A DNA stretch of 64,000 nucleotides, taken from contig JAEQBH010000650.1 in the NCBI GenBank assembly GCA_016808115.1, positions 248,001 to 312,000 of the forward strand, read 5' to 3'. The position numbers and the translations under genes are program-made. Positions 1 to 11,600 of this stretch are shown one piece after another; the stretch's first letter is position 1, and the number at the start of each line of letters is the position of its first letter. This DNA comes from Tetrastigma voinierianum. Taxonomy: Eukaryota > Streptophyta > Magnoliopsida > Vitales > Vitaceae. The notes below the pieces were generated by a model that was not told the DNA's origin, searched no databases, and was given only the letters and a program-made list of their open reading frames with translations.

Positions 1-498
1 ATATATATATATATTTAAAAAGTAAAGATATCAAACTCAAAATGGCAAAAAAAATATTTAAAAATTAATTTACCGACCATTTGGAGACCATTTACCGACC
101 AATGGTATTAAAAAATTTTATTAGGTTTTTGTATTACTTGATTTGGTGAAGGTAATTACCAACCATTTTGAAGACCATTTACCGACCAGCCAAATGTTAA
201 AAAGAATTTGGTCGGTTTTTTGAGATCATAATTTGGTCGGTAATTACCGACCATTTGAAGTTTCATTTACCGACCAAATTCTTCGGTCGGTAAATGGTGA
301 GATAGTCGAGAAATAGTTTGTCCCGGTAAATGGTCGGTAGAAGTTACCGACCAATTGATTGTCGGTGAAATTAATGCCGACCGGGAAAGTGCGACTAAAT
401 AATTTGGTGAATTAAATGGTCGATAATGAGTTCTTGACCAAAAATCTTTTGTTCACAGGCCAAAAAATTGGTGATGGTCGGTAATTTTTAGTAGCGTG
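1..498. mobile_element. End of a CACTA-like element with ACCGACCA subterminal repeats
   Basis: The words ACCGACCA and its complement TGGTCGGT occur many times on both strands between about 70 and 490, the clustering expected of the subterminal binding sites of an En/Spm (CACTA) transposase. The block stops at 498 with TTTTTAGTAGCGTG. Read on the other strand this is CACGCTACTAAAA, close to the CACTACTAAAA type of terminus but with an additional CG. The rest of the element lies to the left of the window. No coding sequence is visible. A Harbinger-like or MITE origin is possible because the terminus is not canonical. Confidence 0.6.
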
Positions 499-2559
499 AT
501 ACTACTTTGATGTTGGTCATTAGTTGCTTCCTTTGTAGTTCTTGGATGAGAAGAGAAATTTGAGTTGATCAATTGATGACGCCCTCCATTGTGAATCAAC
601 TCCTACAACATAAAAACAAAAAAGAAAATCAAGAGTAAAAATCGAAAATGAAAATAAAGCAAGACTAACTATATCCAAAGTAAAGAATGACTAATTGGTA
701 TCAATATTAGTAAAAACGTTTAATCCATGGAAATGGAGCCAAAAACTTTATAGGCTCAAAATGTGCTATATAAAGTGTGTACACCTATGTGCGCAAGTGC
801 ACGCGTCGCCTCAAGTAATAAAATGATAAATAAGAGTATCGTGCCACGAGGATTAGGTTACTAACTATCGAAAATAGAATAGTTGTAACTTTATTTAGAT
901 TTACACAAAGGTGAAGTTCAAATGGAAAACAAACTAAACTAAAGGAATCCTAAACTAAAGTCTATAACATACAAAGTGAAAATGTAATTAGAAGAAAGCA
1001 TAGGGTTTTGATTTCATCAAACAAATTTATATGGTGAGATTCAATTTGGTCCCAAACATGCTTGAACCATATATTAATGGTGGATTTCACCTAAGCACAT
1101 GCTATTCTTTCTCAAGCAATAACAATCTACCCTTGGAAAAGGTTTTAATGTATCTCTACCTCAAACCATCCTAACCAAAAATGCATTAAGCATTAGAAAC
1201 CCAATAAGCCACATGGAACCCACAAATATCTCTATTCTATGGTGAAACATGAAATCCATTCATGGTCTAACCTAATTATTGTTTTTCAACCTCAAATTAG
1301 GTCACAAATCATGTTAATGGTGATCAATCATCAACAAGCATTAGGAATTGAATAGAAAATTCAGTCTATAAGAAAATATGAACATCAAAGATTACAAATC
1401 AAAGCTAAACACCATAGTTCATTGTTTAGACTACATCAAAACCCTAGAAAATGGGATTAGTTCATCAAAGGGGAAAATACAACCATTAAAAAAGAGGAAA
1501 ACAAAAAGGGAAAGAGAAGATGAAAAAATTTGAGTGAAAGCCCCATCTTCTCCTCCTTGATTTCCTTCTTCTTCAAGCCTTTCTTCCCCAAGATTTGTGG
1601 TCTAGGGTGTTTCCACCCTACGAGCTCTCTTTTTGGACCAGAGAGTCTCCCCCGAACTCCTCTTCAAATCTCTCTTCAAAAAGCTCTAATTTCATTCTAT
1701 TTAAAGGCCAAAACTAAGAGAGCCCCGACATCCAAGCTATGGTGTGGCAAATCTGCGTTGTGGCATGGAGAAAACGGCAAGTTACTGGTCCCTTGTGAGC
1801 ATATCCATGCTGCAGCATGATAAAATCACTCTACAACGTGAAAAAGTCACGCTACATGATGAAAAAACTCACGCTACAGCGTGGGTTGCTCCTCTTTAAT
1901 TTCTCTTCCCTTCCCGAGTCCATAACTTTCTCGTCCAAACTCCGATTTGTGCAAACTTGGTATCGTTGGAAAGCTTAGAGAATGTAGAATATGGATATGG
2001 ATAGAAAGAATACTTTATATTTGATAGTAAATACTTAATCCCCAAAGTGTGCCAACTGGTCAGATTTTGAGCACTCTTCCTCATTCCTTCAACTTCCAAA
2101 AGCCATAACTCGATCAATCGAAGTCCAATTTAAGTGAATAAGGAATATTTAGAAATATTTGGAAGTCTAATATATATCCATACAAATATTAGAGCCATGG
2201 GAGGTCATTCTGAAGCTAAATAGACCAAAATATAGTAGCTGCTACTGAATGTTGAATTTGTTGATTTTTAGACCTTTTTTCGCTCATTTCTGCTCAATGG
2301 TTGGCCTAATCACAAAATTGAGAAAAGAGAACATTTATGACACTTATTTATCTTATAAAAATATTAAAACCTAAGCAAAACATGGGGATAAATTGAGTAT
2401 TTAAGATGCTCATAAGTGTAATTGGTTGTTAATTGGATGCAAATTGTTTAATTTGGATGAAATGTTTTAATGCAGGTGTAATGAATTGGTTATATTTTTT
2501 TATAGGTGTATTAGGTTGTCATTTAGGCAATTTTATGTAATTTCAAATTTCTATTTTTG
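499..2559. repeat. Old non-coding LTR-retroelement-like DNA
   Basis: No gene is recognised. From about 770 the text resembles non-coding retroelement sequence common in plants, including a stretch near 795-870 (GTGCACGCGTCGCCTCAAGT, then AGTATCGTGCCACGAGG). At 1810-1885 a short motif related to CACGCTACAGCGTG recurs about three times. At 1916-1950 there is a phrase, CATAACTTTCTCGTCCAAAC, that recurs in other LTR regions of this window. The open frames at 1530-1820 and 1896-2117 are short and show no domain. Family and boundaries are not resolved. Confidence 0.4.
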
Positions 2560-2987
2560 AAGTTCAAGGTCACAATCACTGACTGCGACATTGTAATTTT
2601 TTAAAGTTCAATGTCCTAGTTAGTGACTACGACATTAACTTTAAAAAATTACAATCTCGTGTTCAATGATTGCGGCATTGTCGATGTGTATGCCAACGTA
2701 GTTTGGACTCACTAGTTTGGGCATTATTTTCATTTTCGACTTATTTTAGTTTTTTTTTTTTAAATAACCTAAATATATCCAAAACTCTTTCCAACCTCTT
2801 CCTTTAATCCATTTAGGTCAGGCACTAATTGAAAAGGATCCATTTTTGGCAATTTAGCAGGTTCCATATTTGATAGGTTTTATTAGTATGCTCCTTTTGA
2901 CTTCCCGCTTCGTCTAATCATGCATCCTCCCTTTGTAATCCCAGACTCCAAAATCTCCCCACCCCAACCTTCCTCCAAATATCCCAA
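2560..2987 (+). repeat. Dispersed repeat, paralogous to 55250-57700
   Basis: This block contains degenerate tandem phrases around GACTGCGACATTG and TAGTGACTACGACATTAA (2575-2690), then CATTATTTTCATTTTC and AAATATATCCAAAACTC, then CAGACTCCAAAATCTCCCC near 2940. Matching phrases occur on the same strand at 55250-55504 and 57601-57705. It directly abuts the truncated 3' LTR of the Sirevirus-like element, so it is probably sequence into which that element inserted. No coding potential is seen. Confidence 0.55.
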
Positions 2988-3398
2988 AATGAGTGAATCA
3001 CTAAACTGATGGCTTCTCTTCTTCTTATAGACGCATGAAACCATATCGTCTCAATATCTTAAGAGATCCGATTTCCAGACTTGCTCTCTAAGCCATCTCA
3101 AACTATGGAACACATACCATATTTGATAAGGTCGACTATCTTCTTTCCTAAGAGAGGAAGAATCAAATCGCACGTAATCTTCTTGATTTGATGTACTCAA
3201 TAATGCCTTGGATTTCTTCCTTTAACCACCGTATAAATATTTACTAATGATCCATCGAATATATACCTTAAATACACGTTGCTCTAAATATAGGTAAGAA
3301 GTGACTCAAGACATGACTTACCATTTAGAGCTTCATCATCAAATGGAGCATGTGATTTATTTTTAGGTAGAGAATTATGCCAATTCAAATCTCCAACA
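2988..3398 (-). mobile_element. Truncated 3' LTR of Sirevirus-like copia element
   Basis: About 410 bp are clearly similar, by eye, to 22560-22965, the 5' LTR of the same element (for example CTCAATATCTTAAGAGATCC and CACGTTGCTCTAAATA in both). On the minus strand the LTR begins TGTTGGAGATTTGAATTGG, a typical copia LTR start, at 3398. The CA end is missing: similarity to the other LTR stops near 2988, where an unrelated dispersed repeat begins. The full LTR at the other end is about 911 bp. Confidence 0.8.
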
Positions 3399-3410
3399 AT
3401 CTCCCCATTT
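3399..3410 (-). other. Polypurine tract of Sirevirus-like element
   Basis: On the minus strand AAATGGGGAGAT immediately precedes the LTR start TGTTGGAG. This is the position and composition of the plus-strand primer of an LTR retrotransposon and supports placing the 3' LTR boundary at 3398. Confidence 0.75.
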
Positions 3411-3797
3411 GACATTCTTTGGAAAAAATAAATTAGAAGTAGCAATTTCTAAAGCAAACGGATGTTTAAGGAACATGAAATCGATAACCAAGCTATTGTA
3501 CGACAATCCATTAGCAAACGTAACATACCATACACAAACGGCCAATCCAAAGCAAAGACTAAAAAAAACTGTCAAACCAAGCTGTCGATGCAAAACCTAC
3601 CAAGCCAAACAGAGATTGGCAAAACACGGTCAAACCAAAACCACATAAGAGCTATTCACAAAAAAATATCAAATGTACAAGTTTCTCCATCACATTTTGA
3701 TAAGGCATGCCAAAGTAATAAAGCAGACTTAAGTGCTTGAGATGAGAGCAGGGACAGAGCTCGGGTCTGTAGTCGAAGTATCACCATGGAATCCTCC
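3411..3797 (-). other. 3' untranslated region of Sirevirus-like element
   Basis: The stretch lies between the remnant of the extra ORF and the polypurine tract. Overlapping short frames on both strands (3375-3740) have no recognisable motif. I see nothing else in it. Confidence 0.4.
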
Positions 3798-4100
3798 TTA
3801 GAGCTTAGCAATCCTGGTAGAGACTGTAGCATGTCGAGAGCGGGTGGAAGTCAAGAGGAAGGCAAGATGATCGCCTGTGGAAAAGCAGAGGCATCGTTGC
3901 TCGTCTGAAGCCAAGGCAGGAGAGGACATAACTATCTGGGCAAGGTACATCACGCTGAGAAACCCACCTGAGGCATAATTTGTCAATTCACCCTCGAGCC
4001 TTGGCTGAAGGTTTGAAAGTGTGAAAACGACATTAACACTGCCTAATTTGTAACTAGCTTTTTGTCCAATTACCAACACATGTTTAAAGTAAATGCGCAA
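3798..4100 (-). pseudogene. 3' fragment of the extra ORF of the Sirevirus-like element (tentative)
   Basis: This open minus-strand frame of about 100 codons lies between the gypsy-type LTR and the polypurine tract. It lies on the same strand and in the right order to be the distal part of the ORF that begins at 7941 and is broken at about 6377. Its C-terminal half (around TSTRSRHATVSTRIAKL) looks like a hydrophilic helical tail; I recognise no catalytic motif. The link to the upstream part is inferred from position, not from an unbroken frame. It may be unrelated. Confidence 0.4.
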
Positions 4101-4109
4101 CTTTCTAAA

Positions 4110-6377
4110 TTCATAAATTCTCCAAATTCAAAATTTCATGCCGACAAAAATTACTTCTAAATATCTAAATCTCAATTATGCATGTCATATAAAGTTGTTC
4201 AGAATATAACAATATTTGGGATCTCCTAAATCCAACTTTGTACTAATATAAAAAAGAATGTTATCATCCAAGTGACTTTCTCAATTAACTTTCAAAACCC
4301 AACATTTCACATAAACATGAACTTATTAGTTCAACATGATCCAACATAAAGTTTTAATCAAATCCTAATATTAGCGAGATCTACAAGCCTAGCGTCACTC
4401 CTGTGAGAAACTAAAAAATGCCCGAAAATATTTCAACGAATGGGAGTGAGCTTAAAGCTCAATAAAAAATACTAATACATTTTCATGGATAAAAAAGTTT
4501 TCATCGTATAACAAATAGGAGATGTTTTTCTTCAAAACTTTTGATTCAAAAATAAGTTGAAACATTAACAAAATATACTTTAAAACATTCTCACATCCAT
4601 TTCAAATCGGTTTCATATTAAATGTGATCGAGCAATTTCATATCAAATTTCGATTGAAACACTTTTCATATCAAATCCAAATCAAATACATTTCAAATAT
4701 ATTTTCTCTTGGTCATCAAATATCAAATGGTGCCAAGTCTGTGGGACTTTCAAATGGTGGCTAACCCGCAAATTGTTCCTTTTAAGGTGGACGGAACCAA
4801 ACACTACTAGTACTAGTAACCTCTAACCAAACCCCTAGAGGCTGGGTTCAAATCAATTACATTCCCCACCAAGAAAATGTAAAGGTCGGCTAGTATATCC
4901 CATTGACAAGAGTAAAATAGTGTCGACTATTATTCAGTTAATGATTTAGAACTAACCAGAGTCAAATATTTCATTCAAAAGTTCAAATTGCAAAACATCA
5001 TATCTCCACATTTTCTTTCGTAAATAAAACAAATCTCACAAGTACAATCATACAAAACTAATTTTTTGATCCATGGATAATCAAATAAATAAAACAAGTA
5101 AAACTTTTCATAAACCAAGATTATATATAATTCAATTAAAACAATTTTCATCCTCGAATGAAGTAAAAACAAACGATTTTCTTTTTAAAAATGCATTAAT
5201 ATATCTTACCTCAAAGTACTCAAAGCTTTGAAGGAACTAATCCGAAGAATTTCACCTCAATGAAATATTTCTTCCTAAAATAATAGAAAGAACCTATTAT
5301 CACATTCATAACATTTATTCTTAAAACTTTCCCTAATTTAATATTTTTAATAAAATATTTACTTGCTAAAATACATATATCTTTAAATATTTATCAAATA
5401 CATATATTTATAAAAATTTAGCCTTTTCAAATTTATCTTATTTGTTTATTATTTTTCTTTCAAAAATTATACTAAAATATTAATTTGTTTTCTTTTCTAA
5501 AATAAATCTTGAATATCTAACATTATTCCTTTTTTTTTCAAGCATCGATCATGAATCAATTTCTTAAAATTTCTTTATACTACAGTTTCAAGACTTATTT
5601 CATAACAAGAACTTTTTGTTTTTACCACATTCCCCCTTTTGTCTTTTCATATACCAATCAAAATCATACAAATATATCATTTGACTTTTCAACCTACTTG
5701 CCATATACTCTTGTTCATCTCTAAAAATTCCGCTTATGTTTCTTTTTTTTTCTTTTACTTTTTCATTCCTCATACTCAAAGTATATTCACCAATCCCTCA
5801 TTTTATTTTATTTCTAAGAGCAGCGTAATCCTAAATCGACTTCTTGAGGTTGATCTAAACTGAAAGAAACATTAAAGAATCTATATCAAATAAATCTAGA
5901 AAAATAAAATGAGAAAGATCTTACCTAGAGAAATTTGTTCTTCAAACCTAGATCAAGAAAGTCGTCGTCCTGCAGAATTCTACCGTCAAGAAATTAAAGA
6001 CTGAATGAAAAGATTTTCTTTTCTTATTCCAATTTATACTAGGGTATCTATTAGGAAATTACCTTTTTAGCCATCTTTCATTAAATTAATAAATTAATTA
6101 CTAATTAAATTATCATTATTATTTTCATAACGTCTAATTAAATTATCATTATTTTCATAACGTCTAATTGAATTATCATTATTTTCATAACGTCTAATTA
6201 AATTATCATTATTATTTTCATAACGTATGCCTATAAAAATTCTTGTCATTATTATTTTCCCTAATTTATACCTATACAAATTCCTGTCATTATTATTTTC
6301 CGTAACTTATACCTATACAAATTCCTATCATTATTATTTTCCCTAACTTATACCTATACAAGTTCCGGGGTGTTACA
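4110..6377 (-). mobile_element. Gypsy-type LTR (probably solo), inserted in the extra ORF
   Basis: Read on the minus strand it begins TGTAACACCCCGGAACTTG at 6377, a standard plant Ty3/gypsy LTR start. Typical internal phrases follow, including the TGAGCTTTAAGCTCACTCCC region near 4440-4465. It interrupts the extra ORF of the Sirevirus-like element: coding similarity is seen on the right up to about 6382. The flanking bases on the right are AACCG (6378-6382). I could not find a matching AACCG on the left, so the left end (about 4101-4140) is approximate and may be truncated. No retroviral coding sequence is visible, which suggests a solo LTR. Confidence 0.65.
6100..6366. repeat. Two short tandem arrays within the LTR
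   Basis: From about 6100 to 6227 a 30-33-bp unit containing ATTTTCATAACGTCTAATT occurs four times (starts near 6121, 6151, 6181 and 6214). From about 6230 to 6366 a second unit of about 41 bp containing CCTATACAAATTCCTGTCA occurs about three times (near 6271, 6312 and 6353). The two units share the TCATTATTATTTTC core, so the second may derive from the first. They lie at the U3 start of the minus-strand LTR. The open frame at 6094-6279 is only the translation of this repeat. Confidence 0.85.
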
Positions 6378-7941
6378 AACCGAAGTGGGAACAAGAGATG
6401 GTGAGACACTTGCATAAAAAACTGGAGAAGCAAATATGGGGTCATAAGAAGACAAGGCCGTCTCAAAGGACTCCTTACTCAACGAGATATCGAATTTATG
6501 TTTCCCTTGGAAAAGTTTGTAATTGAGCTAGAGAACACTAGGGGGTCCACTAAAGCTGTCAAAACAACAAAAAATTGAGGGATGCTGACGGCAAAGAATG
6601 CCAAAAGTGATTGACAGATACCCAACCTCGAGCTTGTAAGCCTAAGATTCAACATAATGAAGGATGTGATCAAACATCATACAACCCCAGTTGAAGGGTT
6701 GCTTCGTTCCTATCAAAAATAATATAAGCCCAAAAGTATTGGTGATTGTATATTTTTGGGTCCACTAAAGCCAATTGTAGATACATATCTTGTGGGGAAT
6801 GGGGTATCGGATGGACAAATCAGCCGATGGGAGATTTCCCTTAGCATGCCACACCGATAGCTTTCCATAGGCTAGCATAGAGACCACCTCCCGCAAATTC
6901 GAAAGGGGTTGTGGTCCCATAGGATCTGGACACTATAGAAACTGATTGATAATACTCGATGATAAGTCAAAGCGGTAGCTACGCATAAGAACCTTTTGAA
7001 TATCAGGGCTTGTAAGGTCACCTATTCCCTTGGTTAGGTTAGCATAGAAATCCAACATAATGTGCTTAACAAACATCCCTAGGGTACTGAAGAAGGCAAG
7101 CAAGTTGGTTTTCTATAGGAGCTCAATGATGCTAGTAAGACCAAAGTCCTTTGGGTGAAGAACCCGTTCTCCGATAAAAACCCTCTTGACCAAGGCATGC
7201 CAAAGTTTAGCATGAAAATTAGAGATAAAGCGACGAGATGACAGATTATCTAATTTAGCAAATGGAGGATCCGAAATAGGTGGTTGTTGTTGCGTGCCCG
7301 GAGTGGATATAAAGGGATGAGACCTCAAAACAAATCTAGGGGACTTGCAAGGAATCTATGAATGACGACCCAAGAGCGATGAGAGAGGTTGTTTACCCCA
7401 AGAAGAGTCGAAAGAGCTAGACGAACGGACCCAAACTTTCCTTTTACGATTGAGAGGTGGTAGAACAGCAACATTCTTGGCATATCTTGGCGCCAAAATT
7501 CCTGCAACAAACTCAACCTTCAAGGTAACCCACTGTTGTGCAAATATTAGAGTTGGTGTAGGAGTAGGGGAGACATGTTGAGACGCACCTTCAACAATAG
7601 GGATGGGCGACAAGGTACCATCTGATGGAGCGACAAGGTACCATTTGATGGAGCGACAAGGGCAGCGAATGGTTTAGGTGGTGGCTAAGAATGAGGATCA
7701 ACGGTCGAAGGACTTGCTGGCATAGCCTCAACCTTAGGTGCTTTTTGTTCGATTGAAGAACGGGACAACAAAGCAGGACAATTGAAAGGAACTAATGTAG
7801 ATGATAGAATTGCAACTAGAGGTGTGGCATCTATAGGATTAATACAAATAAGGTTTTAAGCCAATTCCCTAAATTAGATGATGAAGAATGTCTCCTCAGG
7901 ACCTTCTTGGAACCACTACGATCAGATCGAGTTAGAACCAT
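6372..7941 (-). pseudogene. Extra ORF downstream of pol, resembling the 'putative plant transposon protein' family
   Basis: The frame starts at an ATG at 7941 (MVLTRSDRSGSKKV) and continues with frameshifts to about 6372. Recognisable blocks, in order: around 7113-7328, KLWHALVKRVFIGERVLHPK followed by the phrase KDFGLTSIIELL; around 6950-7090, MFVKHIMLDFYANLTKGIGD; around 6480-6780, blocks resembling IGIYNWL, GTRKSFNFG and GPPSVL. This pattern matches, from memory, a family of uncharacterised plant proteins annotated as a putative plant transposon protein domain, often found downstream of pol in Sirevirus copia elements. Function is unknown. The 3' part is cut by the LTR at 4110-6377. A pyrimidine-rich splice-acceptor-like site (7946-7960) sits five bases before the ATG. 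Several stops and frameshifts make it a pseudogene. Confidence 0.65.
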
Positions 7942-7945
7942 GAGG

Positions 7946-7960
7946 GCTGCAAAAAAAAAT
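7946..7960 (-). promoter_or_regulatory. Candidate 3' splice acceptor before the extra ORF
   Basis: Read on the minus strand, a run of T followed by GCAG ends at 7947, and the ORF's ATG begins at 7941 after the spacer CCCTC. A downstream ORF in a retrotransposon needs a separate messenger, and splicing from a donor near the 5' end is a common solution. The site is seen; its use is inferred. Confidence 0.45.
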
Positions 7961-8289
7961 CTAGGGCACAAAGATGCGTCGAAAGAGAGAAGAGTGAAGA
8001 TAAAAAGATTTTTATGGAGAATAGTGGGTTAATGCAATTCCCTTTAAGAGATACGAGTGACTTCAAAGAAGAATATGGGAAGATATGGCTTCTCTCATAA
8101 ACATTGCCCACTTTTACCAAAAAAACGAGGAGAATATGGAAAGGTAATCTTGCCTTTTCTCTAAAAACTGTTGAAGCTACCTTTAAAACAGCAAATAAAA
8201 AACAACTGCCAAAAATCAAACCAACTGAACCCATGTAGGAGAGACAAATGGCATAATGGGAAAACATGAATCAATCGATAAGAGGAGCC
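7961..8289 (-). other. Spacer between pol and extra ORF
   Basis: This region follows the end of the RNase H/pol reading (DIFTKGLDTFRFETLRSSLG near 8330-8390). A 111-codon minus-strand frame (7932-8267) is rich in Leu and Phe but overlaps the extra ORF's start in another frame and has no recognisable domain. I treat it as non-coding spacer, possibly the intron removed before the extra ORF. Confidence 0.4.
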
Positions 8290-9840
8290 ACTTATTCAAC
8301 CCCTTTGGCTCGTAAAGATAATCAAGTCACAAGACACACACTCCCAAAGATGATCGGAGAGTCTCAAATCTGAATGTGTCAAGTCCTTTGGTGAAGATGT
8401 CAACCAATTGATGCTTAATAGATATGTGTTTTAGTTTGATCACCCTGATTTCAACTAGACTTCTGATGAAGTGGCGACAGATGTCAATATGTTTTGTGCG
8501 AGAGTGATGAATTGGGTTTTTGGAGATATTTATGGCACTGATGTTGTCTCAGTGTAATGTCATGCTTGGTGATGCATCATTATGAGGAACTCCATAGTCA
8601 TTTAGCATGTTTTTCATCCATATGAGTTCTAAGGGCTATATATTCTGCTTCAATGATGGAGAGAGAGATTCATTTCTGCTTCTTACTGAACCATAAGACT
8701 AAGTTATTCCCAAAAAAGAAAACATCCTCTTAAGGTGTTTTTTCTATCATCTGAATTTTCGGCCTAGTTTGCGTCGCAAGAGCCTATCAAAGTTGTTGTT
8801 GAATCACATGAATACCATAATCTGAACTTTATCATCCCACTAACATATTTAATGATTTTCTTGACTGAAGAAACATGGATTTCTTTTGGGTTTGCCTTAT
8901 ATCTTGTACAAATGCCCATATTATAACATAAATCTAGTTTGTTAGCAGTAAGACAGAGAAGGCTACCAATCATGCTTTAGTATAGTGTTTGATATATGAC
9001 TTTTCCCCCTTCATCTCATGAAATCTTGTCATGTGTGACAATGGGGGTTCGTTGATGGGTAGTAGATTCCATTCCAAACTTTTTGACTAAGCCAAAGCAT
9101 ATTTGGTGTAGGAGACGAAGGTTCCATTGTTCTTCTTATTTACCTGGAGGCCTAAGAAGTATGTCATTTCTCCTACAAGACTCATCTCAAACTCAGTATT
9201 CATGTGGTGCACAAAGTGATCAACCAATTATCGTGATGTAGCTCCAAAGACTATGTCATCTACATAGATTTGAGTCACAATTAAGTCAGGATTTGATCTT
9301 TTGGTAAAGAGAGTTTGATCTGCTCCCCGTCTAGAGTAACCCTTCCTGACTAAGTATTATATCAGCCTTTTGTACCATGCCCAGGGGCTTGTTTCAACCC
9401 ATAGAGAGCCTTTCTCAGTTTGAAAACATAGTTTGGACGTATAGGGTCTTCAAAACCTTTTGGTTGAGTGAAATGCACCTCCTCATTTAAGTAACCAGTC
9501 AGGAAAGCACTTTTGACTTCCATTTGGAATAGTTTGAAGTTGAAAGTACAAGCAAGGGCCATCAGCAACTAAATCGACTTGAGGCAAGCAACTAGAGCAA
9601 ACGTCTCATCAAAGTCTATTCCTTTGACTTGAGCATATCCTTGAGCGATCAAATGGGCTTTGTTTCTAGTTACCCTTCTCACTGGACTTGTTTTTAAAGA
9701 TCCATAATGACATTTGCATATCTTGGTTTAGGTACTAAGTCCTATACCTTATTCCTTGTAAATTGGCCTAACTCCTCTTGCATGGCAATCGACCAATATT
9801 AATTAGCCAGAGCTTCCTTTACATTTTTGGGTTCGAATGA
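8290..9840 (-). pseudogene. Copia pol, reverse transcriptase and RNase H part (Sirevirus-like)
   Basis: Reading leftward from about 9840: reverse transcriptase N-terminus (KNKAHLIAQGYAQVKGIDF-like, near 9620-9680), then MEVKSAFLTGYLNEEV and KLRKALYGLKQAP (9362-9568), then the catalytic YVDD at 9255-9266, intact in codons tat-gta-gat-gac. RNase H follows with MIGSLLCLTANKLDLCYNMG (8764-8973), an SIIEAEYIAL-like block near 8650, and the C-terminus DIFTKGLDTFRFETLRSSLG near 8330-8390. These are classic Ty1/copia signatures. Multiple stops and frameshifts separate the blocks. The enzyme would copy the element RNA to cDNA in virus-like particles. It is surely non-functional here, although the catalytic motif survives. 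Confidence 0.88.
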
Positions 9841-10099
9841 AGACATGTAGCATGTATATCCGATCATCTATCTATAGTTAAGCTTTGGCTTCCCCCCAGT
9901 CTGAATTCCTACTCCATGATCTCCAATAATATTTGTTATTGCATGGTCTTTCTGCACCTATTTGGAGGGTTCACGAATCAAGGTATTTATTCGTGGTATA
10001 GCCCAAAGAGTTGCTTTCTCATGCTTTGAATCATCAAATGATAAGTGACCTTCTCTATCAAACTTGATTCCACGGCTAGATGTTCCACATTTTGATATG

Positions 10100-11400
10100 A
10101 TACTCTCATTCTTTCAACTGTGAGTTAGTTCTGCCTCTGCATCCTCTATTCTTATTTTTAGAGAGTCTAATTCTCGATCATCAACTATCACATTCATATA
10201 TTCCATGATAATTTGAGTCCGTTTGTTGTAGACTCTATAGGCTCGACTATTTAGAGAGTATCTCAGGAAAACCCCTTCATTACTTTTGGCGTTAAATTTG
10301 TTCATGTGTTCCTTATCATTCAATATAAAGCATCTACTCTCAAATGCATGAAAATACCTTAAGTTAGGTTCCTTACCCTTCCATATTTATTACGGTGTCA
10401 TAGACATTCCTAGAAGAAGGTAAACCCTATTTTGAGTGTAGTAGGCTGCATTTAGAGCTTTTACCCAGAATTTTACTAAGACATTTTTTGCCTTGAGCAT
10501 GACTCCCGCCATTTCTTGGAGAGTTTTGTTCTTTTCTCAACCACCCCATTTTGTTGAGGCGTTTTGGGTGTTGAGAATTCATGGGTTATCCCATGTTTGT
10601 CACATAATTCAAAGAAGTGCAAGTTCTCAAATTCTTTACAGTGATCACTACTAATTCTTACACCCTTTTTAAGATGATTCAAGTATCAATTTGACAAATA
10701 GGACTTCAAAAGAATTAAGAATATCTGATTTTTCTCTAAGAAAGTTTACTTAGGAGAATCTGGAAAAGTCATCAACACGTACAAATGGATACCTCTTTCC
10801 TCCTAAGCTTTCAACCTACATGGGCCCCTCTTGTGGTAGAGGGATGTTGCATCATCTTATGTAACTTTTGGATCAGCTTCCTGATTTGGCATGGACCACA
10901 CACCTTCTCAAGAATAAGCTTTAGCTTTGGAATGCCTAGAACAACATCAACAACAAGTGTTTCAATGAGACTTTTGTGATTGACATGGCTAAGTATTCTA
11001 AGCTAAATATCTGAGTTGTTTAGTGAGGTGGTGAAGCACATTCCTGAATAAGTTAGTAGATAAAAATTGTCTAGTGATCCGTTGCCTTCCATTACACATG
11101 AGTTAGTACTGTCAATGATTGAGCACTTGTTTTTAGTAAATCCGAAAAAGAAATTATGATCACATAATTTACTAATGTTGATGAGATTAACTTTTAGTCC
11201 ATCCATAAGAAGAACATTTTCTAATTCAAGCATACTTGGAACTTTTAGGAGGCCACTTCTGATAACAATGCCTTTTACCCCCATCACCAAAAATTACTAA
11301 TTTTAGCCCATTAGGTTATAGGTTGGACAACAACTCTTTATTACCTGTCATGTGTCTGGAACTTCCACTATCAAAGTACCATTTTTTCTCAGCAGACACC
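10100..11400 (-). pseudogene. Copia pol, protease and integrase part (Sirevirus-like)
   Basis: Protease: WYFDSGSSRHMTG at 11344-11381 carries the aspartyl DSG motif. It is followed by a GDGVKG-type block and an ELENVLLMDGLKVNLINISKLC block (11003-11290). Integrase HHCC region near 10840-10985 shows LSHVNHKSL, then GIPKLK and KVCGPCQIRK. The integrase core at 10476-10682 includes RISSDHCKEFEN and FSTPKTPQQNGVVEKR; the equivalent of the catalytic Asp is in SDH and the Glu in VVEK. The downstream block, KSNEGVFLRYSLNSRAYRVY, is at 10114-10323. The order protease-integrase-reverse transcriptase defines Ty1/copia. Stops lie between blocks. Confidence 0.87.
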
Positions 11401-11600
11401 TTGAGAGAGGAGCAGACCACTAGGCACTTGTCGTCCCTTTTAAGTACCTAAACTTGTTTAGTTTTAGGTTGGCGCTCCCGATGTATTTCCTTTTGACGAA
11501 TCAAGTATTGCGAGAATTCCCTCCAAATATGTCCTATCTTCTTCCAATAGAAGCATCTGAGTCTATGTCTACTTATTGAATAATTATTCCTCATGTTGTT

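Noticed and set aside
3375..3740. Overlapping frames on both strands
   Set aside because: There are no motifs, no start context, and the position falls in the untranslated 3' part of the copia element next to its polypurine tract.
6094..6279. Asn-rich repeat protein (RRYENNDNLI units)
   Set aside because: It is the translation of a 30-bp tandem array within an LTR.
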